A stretch of 64,000 nucleotides of DNA from positions 91,984 through 155,983 of the forward strand of contig NZ_JAGGPK010000025.1 of NCBI RefSeq assembly GCF_018613855.1, in the 5' to 3' direction. Of the stretch, positions 49,808 through 58,787 are shown piece by piece. The position numbers were made by a program, and so were the translations under genes. Origin of the DNA: Arthrobacter sp. ISL-30 (GTDB taxonomy: Bacteria > Actinomycetota > Actinomycetes > Actinomycetales > Micrococcaceae). The stretch's first letter is position 1, and every line of letters begins with the position of its first letter. The notes beneath the pieces were generated by a model. The model saw nothing but the letters and a program-made list of their open reading frames with translations, searched no databases and was not told the DNA's origin.

Positions 49808-50902
49808 CTAAAGCCGGTTTCGACGAGGCGGGCGGAAGCCCGCCGCCTCGGCATGGGCGGCGGACAGGAACCAGACTCCGGCCTTGGCGTCCTCATAGCC
49901 GGGAGTTTCCTCGTCGTGGTAGGTCATGGATTCCGCATCCCCCTTGACCACATAGCCCTCGGGACCGCTGCCGTCCGGGGCTGGAGCCGCGGAACCTTCG
50001 CCGTACGGGTTTTCGGCAGCCAGATGGCCGCCTCCCGAGCCTTCGGGGAAAATGTCGTCCGCAGCAGGGGCAGCCTCCGCAGCCTCCGCCGCCGCCGATT
50101 CAGCGCCCGGCAGGGTCGGCGTGTGGGGACCGGTGTAGTCATGGTGGTGGGTCGGCGTCGAGGAGTCTTCACTCCAGGTCGCCTCCCATTCGGCCCTGTC
50201 GGCCATCTCATTCTCGGGGCTGGCGGACGCTCCTCCCGGACCAGGGTCCGCAGGAACCACATCATCGGCGGTGACACCAGGTGCCGTCGTTTCGTCGACT
50301 GTCGCCTCGCTGCCGGTCCCCGCGGTTCCGGATCCGACGTCGGTGGATGGCCCTGAAGTCTCGGTATCCCAGTCGTCGACGTCGACGCCGCCGGCATCCG
50401 TTTCCCCTGCGCCTTCCCCTGCGCCTGGGGCGCTAGCTGCGGTCCTGGCGGCCGGGTCATCTGCTGCAGCCACCTGCCCGGCGATAAAGGTATCTTCGGG
50501 CCTCGGGGTGTCATCGACCGTCGGCGGTTCCTCGCCCAGCTCCGTCGGCGAGGGCTCTGCTATTGCAGTGCGCTGTTCCATGGCGGCTTCTTCATCATCC
50601 TCGGACTTTCCAGGGCCGGCTTCCTGCGCCGCTGCCGCTGCCGATGCGCCGGCCAGTCCGGTAAGTCCGGCCGTTCCTGCGGCGGCGGCACTGGCCGCGA
50701 TGCCGCCGCCTACGGATGGGGGTGCCTGGCCGGGAATCGTCCCGAACGAATCAGCAGGAGCGGCGGTCCGTTCCGCAGCGGCCCCCTGGGAAGCAGCGCC
50801 GCGTGGGGAAGCAGCGCCGCTTTGCGTGCTTCCCCGGCTCATGAGCCACCAGACGATGGCGATAATCAGCACAATGACGATGACCCAGATTACCCAGTCC
50901 AT
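49808..50902 (-). CDS. Low-complexity membrane-anchored protein with C-terminal sunset-like domain
   Basis: A 364-residue protein. Residues 2-21 are one strong membrane helix (DWVIWVIVIVLIIAIVWWLM). Residues 25-310 are Ala/Gly/Pro/Asp/Glu-rich and probably disordered, strongly acidic overall. The last 50 residues (GYVVKGDAESMTYH to AHAEAAGFRPPRR) match the short module called sunset domain, also found fused to other actinobacterial proteins, with the pattern KGxxxSxxYHxxxxxxYxxxxAxxWFxxxxxAxxAGF. Function unknown; an anchored scaffold is possible. AGAAGGG ribosome site. Upstream of and tandem with the PQQ dehydrogenase. Confidence 0.78.
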   Translation of the reverse strand: MDWVIWVIVIVLIIAIVWWLMSRGSTQSGAASPRGAASQGAAAERTAAPADSFGTIPGQAPPSVGGGIAASAAAAGTAGLTGLAGASAAAAAQEAGPGKSEDDEEAAMEQRTAIAEPSPTELGEEPPTVDDTPRPEDTFIAGQVAAADDPAARTAASAPGAGEGAGETDAGGVDVDDWDTETSGPSTDVGSGTAGTGSEATVDETTAPGVTADDVVPADPGPGGASASPENEMADRAEWEATWSEDSSTPTHHHDYTGPHTPTLPGAESAAAEAAEAAPAADDIFPEGSGGGHLAAENPYGEGSAAPAPDGSGPEGYVVKGDAESMTYHDEETPGYEDAKAGVWFLSAAHAEAAGFRPPRRNRL

Positions 50903-51140
50903 AACAGAGCCCTTCTGTTCCTATGGCATGGCATGTTGCCGTGCTTTGACGTTACGTCGCTGCTATGGGGCTGTCTAGGTTCCTCCATCGGTTCGTCTAT
51001 TCGTTCTCGCACCCGCTCGAGGGCCTTTGCGCTCAAGGGCGGTCTTGCAAGATGAGACGAGTGTCCAGTATTTGGTCGAAATATTGCCGGTTTTCCTCTT
51101 AACCAAGGCCTCGCTGTCGTTGGCCGCAGCGGGAGAGCCA

Positions 51141-51146
51141 TAGACT
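51141..51146 (+). promoter_or_regulatory. -10 hexamer for ilvD (leaderless)
   Basis: TAGACT ends seven bases before ATG 51154, predicting +1 at 51153/51154. There is no ribosome-binding site. Confidence 0.5.
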
Positions 51147-51153
51147 TTGGAAC

Positions 51154-52875
51154 ATGAGTGACCACACCCAATTCGCGACAGAAGACAAGCCGGACATCAA
51201 GCCACGCAGCCGCGTCGTAACAGACGGAATTCACGCTGCACCGGCACGTGGTATGTTCCGGGCCGTAGGTATGGGCGACGACGACTTCGCCAAACCCCAG
51301 ATCGGCGTCGCGAGTTCGTGGAACGAAATTACTCCCTGCAACCTTTCCCTGAACCGTCTTGCCCAGGGCGCCAAAGAGGGCGTTCACGCCGGCGGCGGCT
51401 TCCCTATGCAGTTCGGCACGATCTCGGTGTCCGACGGCATCTCGATGGGCCATGAGGGCATGCACTTCTCGCTCGTATCGCGCGAAGTCATCGCCGACTC
51501 CGTGGAAACCGTGATGCAGGCGGAGCGCATTGACGGCTCGGTGCTGCTGGCCGGCTGCGACAAGTCCCTTCCCGGCATGTTGATGGCCGCGGCACGCCTG
51601 GACCTGTCCAGCGTGTTCCTCTACGCGGGCTCCATCATGCCCGGCTGGGTCAAGCTCGAGGACGGCTCCGAAAAGGAAGTCACCCTCATCGACGCCTTCG
51701 AGGCCGTGGGCGCCTGCGCGGCGGGCAAGATGAGCCGCGAGGACCTGGACCGTATTGAAAAGGCGATCTGTCCGGGCGAAGGTGCCTGTGGCGGTATGTA
51801 CACGGCCAACACCATGGCCTGTATCGGCGAGGCCCTCGGCATGTCCCTCCCGGGTTCGGCAGCACCGCCGTCGGCCGACCGTCGTCGTGACGAATTCGCC
51901 CGCAAGTCCGGCCAGGCTGTGGTAAACCTGCTCCGCTTGGGCATCACTGCCCGGGACATCATGACCAAGAAGGCCTTCGAGAACGCCATCGCCGTGACCA
52001 TGGCCTTCGGCGGTTCCACCAACGCCGTGCTGCACCTGCTCGCGATCGCCCGCGAGGCCGAGGTCGAGCTGACGCTGGATGACTTCAACCGCATCGGTGA
52101 CAAGATCCCGCACCTGGGCGACCTGAAGCCCTTCGGCCGCTATGTCATGACCGACGTCGACAAGATCGGCGGCGTGCCGGTCATCATGAAGGCACTGCTC
52201 GACGCCGGCCTGCTGCACGGTGACTGCCTCACCGTAACCGGCAAGACCGTTGCTGAAAACCTAGACGCGATCAACCCGCCCGACGTTGACGGCAAGATCC
52301 TGCGTGCCCTGGACAACCCGATCCACAAGACTGGCGGCATCACCATCCTGCACGGCTCGCTGGCTCCGGAAGGCGCCGTCGTCAAGAGCGCCGGTTTCGA
52401 CGCCGACGTCTTCGAAGGCACCGCCCGCGTGTTCGAGCGCGAGCAGGGCGCCCTGGACGCCCTTGATAACGGGCAGATCCAGAAGGGCGACGTCGTCGTC
52501 ATCCGCTACGAGGGCCCCAAGGGCGGACCCGGCATGCGCGAAATGCTCGCTATCACCGGCGCCATAAAGGGTGCCGGCCTGGGCAAGGATGTCCTGCTGC
52601 TGACCGACGGCCGTTTCTCCGGCGGCACCACCGGCCTCTGCATTGGCCACGTCGCCCCGGAAGCCGTCGACGGCGGCCCCATCGCCTTCGTCAAGGACGG
52701 CGACAGGATCCGCGTGGACATCGCAGCCCGGACGTTCGACCTGTTGGTGGACGAGGCGGAGCTGGCCGAGCGCAAGATCGGCTGGGAGCCGCTCCCGGCC
52801 AAGTTCAGCAAGGGCGTCCTGGCCAAGTACGCCAAGCTGGTGCACAGCGCCTCCACCGGCGCCTATTGCGGGTAA
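51154..52875 (+). CDS. ilvD: Dihydroxy-acid dehydratase
   Basis: A 573-residue Fe-S dehydratase for valine, leucine and isoleucine synthesis, converting dihydroxy-acids to 2-keto acids. Visible are [35 protein letters not shown] and [20 protein letters not shown] with the cluster cysteines, and [20 protein letters not shown] near the C-terminus. Full length. It has its own leaderless-type promoter and is separated from the ilvBNC operon by a REP-like palindrome and an attenuator. Confidence 0.96.
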   Translation: MSDHTQFATEDKPDIKPRSRVVTDGIHAAPARGMFRAVGMGDDDFAKPQIGVASSWNEITPCNLSLNRLAQGAKEGVHAGGGFPMQFGTISVSDGISMGHEGMHFSLVSREVIADSVETVMQAERIDGSVLLAGCDKSLPGMLMAAARLDLSSVFLYAGSIMPGWVKLEDGSEKEVTLIDAFEAVGACAAGKMSREDLDRIEKAICPGEGACGGMYTANTMACIGEALGMSLPGSAAPPSADRRRDEFARKSGQAVVNLLRLGITARDIMTKKAFENAIAVTMAFGGSTNAVLHLLAIAREAEVELTLDDFNRIGDKIPHLGDLKPFGRYVMTDVDKIGGVPVIMKALLDAGLLHGDCLTVTGKTVAENLDAINPPDVDGKILRALDNPIHKTGGITILHGSLAPEGAVVKSAGFDADVFEGTARVFEREQGALDALDNGQIQKGDVVVIRYEGPKGGPGMREMLAITGAIKGAGLGKDVLLLTDGRFSGGTTGLCIGHVAPEAVDGGPIAFVKDGDRIRVDIAARTFDLLVDEAELAERKIGWEPLPAKFSKGVLAKYAKLVHSASTGAYCG

Positions 52876-52894
52876 CGGAGACCTTTGGTCCCAC

Positions 52895-52960
52895 CCCAAC
52901 TGACTCGCACTCGTTGTCGTTATCGAGCGTCATAACGACAACAACTGCGAGTCAGTTGGG
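52895..52960. repeat. REP-like 66-bp palindromic element, copy B
   Basis: Two 29-bp arms (27 of 29 positions pair) around an eight-base loop, with CCCAACTGACTCGCA and TGCGAGTCAGTTGGG as perfect outer 15-bp arms. It begins 20 bp after the ilvD stop. Same length and 74 percent identical to copy A at 35436-35501. Confidence 0.85.
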
Positions 52961-52995
52961 CAAGGGGTCCGCAAAATGGACTTTGAGGTCCAAAT

Positions 52996-53035
52996 AGTGA
53001 GATCGGCGAAGGCGCGGTTTGACACCTATCTCACT
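52996..53035. promoter_or_regulatory. AGTGAGAT inverted repeat around the ilvB leader -35
   Basis: AGTGAGAT at 52996-53003 and ATCTCACT at 53028-53035 are perfect arms 24 bp apart that bracket the TTGACA. Candidate site for an unknown regulator acting on ilvBNC. Confidence 0.4.
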
Positions 53036-53048
53036 TAGAGGGAACACT
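53019..53048 (+). promoter_or_regulatory. ilvBNC leader promoter
   Basis: Consensus TTGACA at 53019-53024, an 18-bp spacer, and AACACT at 53043-53048. The predicted +1 is 53055, the A of the leader peptide ATG, so the leader would be leaderless. The -10 match is weak. Confidence 0.5.
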
Positions 53049-53054
53049 GAACGC

Positions 53055-53111
53055 ATGACCGCATTCGTTACCGCCGGCACCGTCGTCGTACTTACCAAGC
53101 GCGTGGCTTAG
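53055..53111 (+). CDS. ilvBNC leader peptide (attenuator)
   Basis: An 18-codon frame, MTAFVTAGTVVVLTKRVA, ending in two tandem TAG codons. Five of 18 codons are Val (three in a row, codons 10-12), one is Leu and four are Thr, a composition expected of a regulatory leader for branched-chain amino-acid genes. TTCGTTACC (53064-53072) in the leader pairs exactly with GGTAACGAA (53122-53130), and GCGCGTG (53099-53105) with CACGCGC (53135-53141); the two helices exclude each other. An intrinsic terminator follows at 53142. A similar leader is known before ilvBNC in Corynebacterium glutamicum. Confidence 0.75.
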   Translation: MTAFVTAGTVVVLTKRVA

Positions 53112-53141
53112 TAGCCCGACTGGTAACGAACTGTCACGCGC

Positions 53142-53178
53142 AACCCCTCGAAGAGCCGCAAGGCTGAGGGGTTTTTTT
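53142..53178 (+). terminator. Attenuator terminator before ilvB
   Basis: AACCCCTC at 53142-53149 pairs with GAGGGGTT at 53166-53173, enclosing AGCC-GCAA-GGCT (53154-53165) with a four-base bulge, and runs into seven T residues (53172-53178). It stands in the leader, 80 bp before ilvB. Confidence 0.88.
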
Positions 53179-53257
53179 ATTTGCCCTGCACGAAGCAGGC
53201 ACCGCAAGACAGAAGCAGCACCCAATATCAACTGAAGATTTCCAGAGGAAGAGTCCG

Positions 53258-55159
53258 ATGAGCAAAGGATCGCCGATCAGCCCCTCGCTGATGGCTGCAA
53301 AGTCCGCTGGAGCCCCCAAGGCTCCGGAAAAAGTTGACCGCACGGCTGACGCCGTCGTCGATGTTGCTGCAACTGTCTCTCCTGTCCTCGGGCCGAACAG
53401 CGTTGTACCCCCAACGGAAATGACCGGCTCGGAAGCTATTGTCCGCTCGCTCGAAGAACTCGGCGTCGACGATATTTTTGGTTTGCCCGGTGGCGCGATC
53501 CTGCCTACCTACGACCCCTTGATGGCCTCCAGGATGAATCACATCCTGGTCCGTCACGAACAGGGAGCCGGCCACGCTGCCCAAGGCTATGCCATGGTTA
53601 CGGGACGGGTTGGCGTGTGCATCGCCACCTCGGGCCCGGGTGCCACCAACCTCGTAACCCCCATCATGGATGCCCATATGGACTCCGTCCCCATGGTTGC
53701 CATCACCGGTCAGGTGTCCAGCGGAGTCATCGGTACCGACGCGTTCCAGGAAGCCGACATCGTTGGAATCACGATGCCCATCACGAAGCACTCGTTCCTG
53801 GTGACCGACCCCAACGACATCCCCCACGTCATGGCCGAGGCATTCCATCTGGCTTCTACAGGCCGTCCTGGCCCGGTGCTGGTGGATATCGCCAAGGACG
53901 CCCAGATCGGCAAGATGACGTTCTCCTGGCCGCCGAAAATAGACCTTCCGGGCTACCGCCCGGTCGTGCGCGGCCACAACAAGCAGGTTCGCGAAGCCGC
54001 GAAGCTGATCGCCGCCTCAAGCAAGCCCGTCCTCTATGTGGGCGGCGGCGTCGTCAAGGCCCACGCTGCGGCAGAGCTGCGTGAACTGGCCGAGCTGACC
54101 GGCGCCCCTGTCGTGACCACGCTCATGGCCCGCGGCGTTTTCCCCGACTCCCATGAGCAGCACGTCGGAATGCCCGGTATGCACGGCTCGGTGTCGGCCG
54201 TGACGGCGCTTCAGCAGGCCGATCTCCTCATCACCCTCGGTGCCCGCTTCGATGACCGGGTGACCGGTGTGCTGAAGACTTTCGCGCCCTTTGCCAAGGT
54301 TATCCACGCTGACATCGACCCCGCGGAGATTTCCAAGAACCGCACGGCAGACGTGCCGATCGTGGGCTCCGTGAAGGAGATCATTCCGGAACTCACGGAA
54401 GCCGTCCGGACCCAGTTCGAGGCTTCCGGGACCCCGGACCTGGAGAACTGGTGGGCTTTCCTGAACAACCTGCGCGAGACCTACCCGCTGGGCTGGACCG
54501 AGCCGGAAGACGGCCTGATTGCTCCGCAGAAGGTCCTGAAGCGCATCGGCGAGCTGACAGGACCGGAAGGCATCTACGTCGCCGGCGTCGGCCAGCACCA
54601 GATGTGGGCCGCCCAGTTCATTAAGTACGAGCGCCCCCACGCTTGGCTTAACTCCGGCGGCGCGGGCACCATGGGCTATTCGGTTCCCGCCGCGATGGGC
54701 GCCAAGGTTGGCGAGCCGGACCGCGTGGTCTGGGCCATTGACGGTGACGGCTGCTTCCAGATGACCAACCAGGAACTGGCCACCTGCACCATCAACAACA
54801 TCCCCATCAAGGTCGCCATCATCAACAACTCCTCGCTGGGCATGGTGCGGCAGTGGCAGACCCTCTTCTATGAGGGCCGCTACTCCAACACCGACCTCAA
54901 CACGGGCCATGACACCATCCGCATCCCGGACTTCCTCAAGCTGGCTGAAGCTTATGGTTGCGCAGCCCTACGCTGCGAACGCGATGAGGACATCGACGCA
55001 ACCATCCAGAAGGCACTCGAGATCAACGACCGCCCAGTGGTTGTCGACTTCGTGGTCAGCCCCAACTCCATGGTGTGGCCGATGGTGCCCGCCGGAGTCA
55101 GCAATGACCAGATCCAGGTTGCCCGCAACATGACCCCGGAATGGGAAGAGGAGGACTAG
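53258..55159 (+). CDS. ilvB: Acetolactate synthase large subunit
   Basis: A 633-residue thiamine-diphosphate and FAD enzyme forming acetolactate or acetohydroxybutyrate, the first common step in branched-chain amino-acid synthesis. [14 protein letters not shown] carries the catalytic Glu, [12 protein letters not shown] is the FAD region, and [15 protein letters not shown] followed by IINN is the TPP-binding motif. The N-terminal 50 residues are a variable extension. It lies behind the attenuator and is cotranscribed with ilvN (two-base gap) and probably ilvC. Confidence 0.96.
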   Translation: MSKGSPISPSLMAAKSAGAPKAPEKVDRTADAVVDVAATVSPVLGPNSVVPPTEMTGSEAIVRSLEELGVDDIFGLPGGAILPTYDPLMASRMNHILVRHEQGAGHAAQGYAMVTGRVGVCIATSGPGATNLVTPIMDAHMDSVPMVAITGQVSSGVIGTDAFQEADIVGITMPITKHSFLVTDPNDIPHVMAEAFHLASTGRPGPVLVDIAKDAQIGKMTFSWPPKIDLPGYRPVVRGHNKQVREAAKLIAASSKPVLYVGGGVVKAHAAAELRELAELTGAPVVTTLMARGVFPDSHEQHVGMPGMHGSVSAVTALQQADLLITLGARFDDRVTGVLKTFAPFAKVIHADIDPAEISKNRTADVPIVGSVKEIIPELTEAVRTQFEASGTPDLENWWAFLNNLRETYPLGWTEPEDGLIAPQKVLKRIGELTGPEGIYVAGVGQHQMWAAQFIKYERPHAWLNSGGAGTMGYSVPAAMGAKVGEPDRVVWAIDGDGCFQMTNQELATCTINNIPIKVAIINNSSLGMVRQWQTLFYEGRYSNTDLNTGHDTIRIPDFLKLAEAYGCAALRCERDEDIDATIQKALEINDRPVVVDFVVSPNSMVWPMVPAGVSNDQIQVARNMTPEWEEED

Positions 55160-55161
55160 CC

Positions 55162-55674
55162 ATGAGCCGCCACACACTGTCCGTTCTGGTCGAAGACAAG
55201 CCCGGCGTGCTGACCCGCGTTGCCAGCCTCTTCGCCCGGCGCGCCTTTAACATCAACTCCCTGGCGGTCGGCCCCACGGAGGTCCCCGGAATGTCCCGGA
55301 TGACCGTCGTCGTCGACGCCGAAGGCGACCTCATTGAGCAGGTCACCAAGCAGCTCAACAAACTGATCAACGTGATCAAGATCGTGGAGCTGACCTCAGA
55401 ATCTTCCGTACAGCGAGACCACATCCTGGTCAAAGTGCGTGCGGATGCCGCAACACGCCTGCAGGTGACCCAGGCTGCAGACCTGTTCCGTGCTTCGGTA
55501 GTCGACGTGTCCACAGACTCGTTGGTGATCGAAGCCACCGGTCATCCCGAAAAGCTCACGGCACTGCTTTCAGTCCTCGAGCCTTTCGGCATCCGTGAAA
55601 TCGTGCAGTCCGGCACCCTGGCCGTTGGACGGGGATCCCGCTCCATGAGTGACCGGGCGCTGCGCTCGGCGTAA
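55162..55674 (+). CDS. ilvN: Acetolactate synthase small (regulatory) subunit
   Basis: A 170-residue protein with an N-terminal ACT domain (TLSVLVEDKPGVLTRVASLFARRAFNINSL, in two parts VEDKPGVLTRV and RRAFNINSL) that binds valine for feedback control, and a C-terminal domain beginning near residue 85 (HILVKVRADAATRL). It stimulates and feedback-regulates IlvB. ATG 55162 has a GAGGAGG ribosome site overlapping the end of ilvB. Length typical. Confidence 0.95.
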   Translation: MSRHTLSVLVEDKPGVLTRVASLFARRAFNINSLAVGPTEVPGMSRMTVVVDAEGDLIEQVTKQLNKLINVIKIVELTSESSVQRDHILVKVRADAATRLQVTQAADLFRASVVDVSTDSLVIEATGHPEKLTALLSVLEPFGIREIVQSGTLAVGRGSRSMSDRALRSA

Positions 55675-56796
<1,122 letters not shown>

Positions 56797-56891
56797 GGTC
56801 CCCTGTGCCGGTTGGCTGCGGCGCTGCCGTAGCAATTCAACGCATTTGTCCGTTCGGGATAGGCTCTTTTTGACGCCTTCCCGGCACCGAG

Positions 56892-56919
56892 GCCGGACCC
56901 GGGTATCCCCGGGTCCGGC
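56892..56919 (+). terminator. Hairpin after ilvC
   Basis: GCCGGACCCGGG at 56892-56903 pairs perfectly with CCCGGGTCCGGC at 56908-56919 around TATC, followed by TTTCGGG. Very stable stem with a short T-run, 95 bp after ilvC and 68 bp before serA. Confidence 0.75.
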
Positions 56920-56987
56920 TTTCGGGCGTGAAGCATCGTTTCACCAAAATCCCCACCTGAATTAAAAGAGAGCTAAAGAGGTCACCG

Positions 56988-58583
56988 GTGACTAGCACCA
57001 AGCCTGTTGTACTCCTCGCTGAGGAACTTTCGCCCGCCACAGTCGAGGCCCTTGGTCCGGACTTTGAGATCCGCCAGACCGACGGCGCCGACCGCTCCCA
57101 GCTGCTCTCTGCAATCTCCGACGTCGACGCCATCCTCGTGCGCTCCGCCACCAAGGTCGACGCCGAGGCGATCGCCGCGGCGAAGAACCTGAAGGTCATT
57201 GCCCGTGCCGGCGTCGGCCTGGACAACGTCGACATCAAGGCCGCCACCCAGGCCGGCGTCATGGTGGTCAACGCCCCGACGTCCAACATTGTCTCCGCCG
57301 CCGAACTGACGGTGGGCCACATCCTGAGCCTGGCCCGCCACATTCCGCAGGCCAGCTCAGCCCTTAAGGGCGGCGAGTGGAAGCGCTCCAAGTACACAGG
57401 CATCGAACTCTTCGAGAAGAAGGTCGGTATCATAGGCCTCGGACGCATCGGTGCACTCGTGGCCGCCCGCCTCCAGGGCTTCGAAACCGAGATCCTCGCC
57501 TACGACCCCTACATCACCTCCGCCCGTGCCGCCCAGCTCGGCGTCAAGCTCGTCACCCTCGACGAACTGCTGGAGAACTCCGACTTCATCACCATCCACA
57601 TGCCCAAGACCCCGGAAACGGTCGGCATGCTCGGCGCTGAGGCCTTCGACAAGATGAAGGAAACGGCCTATGTCATCAACGTGGCCCGCGGCGGCCTCAT
57701 TGACGAGGAAGCCCTCTACAGCGCCCTGAAGGAAGGCAAGATCGCCGGCGCCGGCGTCGACGTCTTCGTCAAGGAGCCCAGCACCGACCTGCCGTTCTTC
57801 GAACTCGACAACGTCGTGGTCACCCCGCACCTTGGCGCCTCCACCGACGAGGCGCAGGAGAAGGCGGGTGTCTCGGTTGCGAAGTCCGTACGGCTGGCCC
57901 TTGCCGGGGAGCTCGTTCCCGACGCCGTGAACGTCGCAGGCGGCATCATTGCCCCGGACGTCCGTCCCGGCATCCCGCTGATTGAGAAGCTCGGCCGGAT
58001 CTTCACTGCCCTGACCCACGCTTCCCTGACCCAGATCGACGTCGAGGTTGCGGGCGAGATTGCTGCACTGGACGTCAAGGTGCTGGAGCTGGCCGCCCTC
58101 AAGGGCATCTTCGCCGACGTCGTCACTGAACAGGTCTCCTACGTCAACGCTCCTGTCATCGCTGAACAGCGGGGCATCAACGCCCGGCTGATCACCACCC
58201 CGGACGCCGAGGACTACCGCAACGTGCTGACCCTCCGAGGCGCCCTGAGTGACGGTTCGCAGATTTCGGTAGCGGGCACCCTCACCGGCCCCAAGCAGGT
58301 CGAGAAGCTCGTCGGCGTCAACGGCTATGACGTTGAAATTCCCATCAGCGAACACCTTGTGGTGGTTTCCTATGCGGACCGTCCCGGCGTCATCGGCACC
58401 ATCGGCCACATCCTGGGCATGAACAACATCAACATCGGCGGCATGCAGGTTGCGCGCCAGGCCGAGGGTGGCCAGGTGCTCGCGCTGCTGACCATTGACA
58501 GCTCTGTGCCGCAGCAGGTCCTCGACGCCATCAAGGCCGGAATCGGTGCTGAAATGGTTCGCGAAGTGGATCTGGAAGACTGA
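56988..58583 (+). CDS. serA: D-3-phosphoglycerate dehydrogenase
   Basis: A 531-residue long-form enzyme of serine synthesis. The NAD-binding IGLGRIGALVAARLQGFE lies near residues 148-165, the catalytic His in VVTPHLGASTDEAQ near residue 285, an intervening ASB domain follows, and the C-terminal ACT domain (HLVVVSYADRPGVIGTIGHIL in two parts HLVVVSYADRPG and IGHILGMNNINIGGMQV) senses serine. This is the type found in Mycobacterium. GTG 56988 follows AAAGAGG. It stands apart from ilvC by a hairpin but may receive read-through. Confidence 0.95.
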   Translation: MTSTKPVVLLAEELSPATVEALGPDFEIRQTDGADRSQLLSAISDVDAILVRSATKVDAEAIAAAKNLKVIARAGVGLDNVDIKAATQAGVMVVNAPTSNIVSAAELTVGHILSLARHIPQASSALKGGEWKRSKYTGIELFEKKVGIIGLGRIGALVAARLQGFETEILAYDPYITSARAAQLGVKLVTLDELLENSDFITIHMPKTPETVGMLGAEAFDKMKETAYVINVARGGLIDEEALYSALKEGKIAGAGVDVFVKEPSTDLPFFELDNVVVTPHLGASTDEAQEKAGVSVAKSVRLALAGELVPDAVNVAGGIIAPDVRPGIPLIEKLGRIFTALTHASLTQIDVEVAGEIAALDVKVLELAALKGIFADVVTEQVSYVNAPVIAEQRGINARLITTPDAEDYRNVLTLRGALSDGSQISVAGTLTGPKQVEKLVGVNGYDVEIPISEHLVVVSYADRPGVIGTIGHILGMNNINIGGMQVARQAEGGQVLALLTIDSSVPQQVLDAIKAGIGAEMVREVDLED

Positions 58584-58652
58584 AGCTGGGAACTTACCTG
58601 AAATTCATGTGACCGGGGGCAACTCCGAAACTTTTCGATTGGCCGGTCTGCG

Positions 58653-58658
58653 TACAAT
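58653..58658 (+). promoter_or_regulatory. Promoter of the FtsX-type ABC operon
   Basis: TACAAT is a near-consensus -10; no clear -35. The leader to ATG 58788 would be about 123 bases and contains GC-rich palindromes, including CCGGATCCGG and a CCGGC/GCCGG hairpin (58680-58694) followed by a T5 run at 58702, which might act as a weak attenuator. Confidence 0.4.
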
Positions 58659-58787
58659 GGCTTGGTCCGATTTCCGGATCCGGCGGCAGGCCGGCCAATA
58701 CTTTTTCCACACCAGCGCGGGACTACCTTTGCATCCCTATGATGCGGCCAGGTGTGTGCACCCGCAATCAAGGACTCAGGGAGCCCC

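Larger units (their letters stand above)
52876..53257. other. ilvD-ilvB intergenic regulatory region
   Basis: 382 bases: REP-like copy B (52895-52960), an AGTGAGAT inverted repeat (52996-53035), promoter (53019-53048), leader peptide gene (53055-53111), terminator (53142-53178) and about 80 bases of leader before ATG 53258, which has an AGAGGAAGAG ribosome site. Confidence 0.8.
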
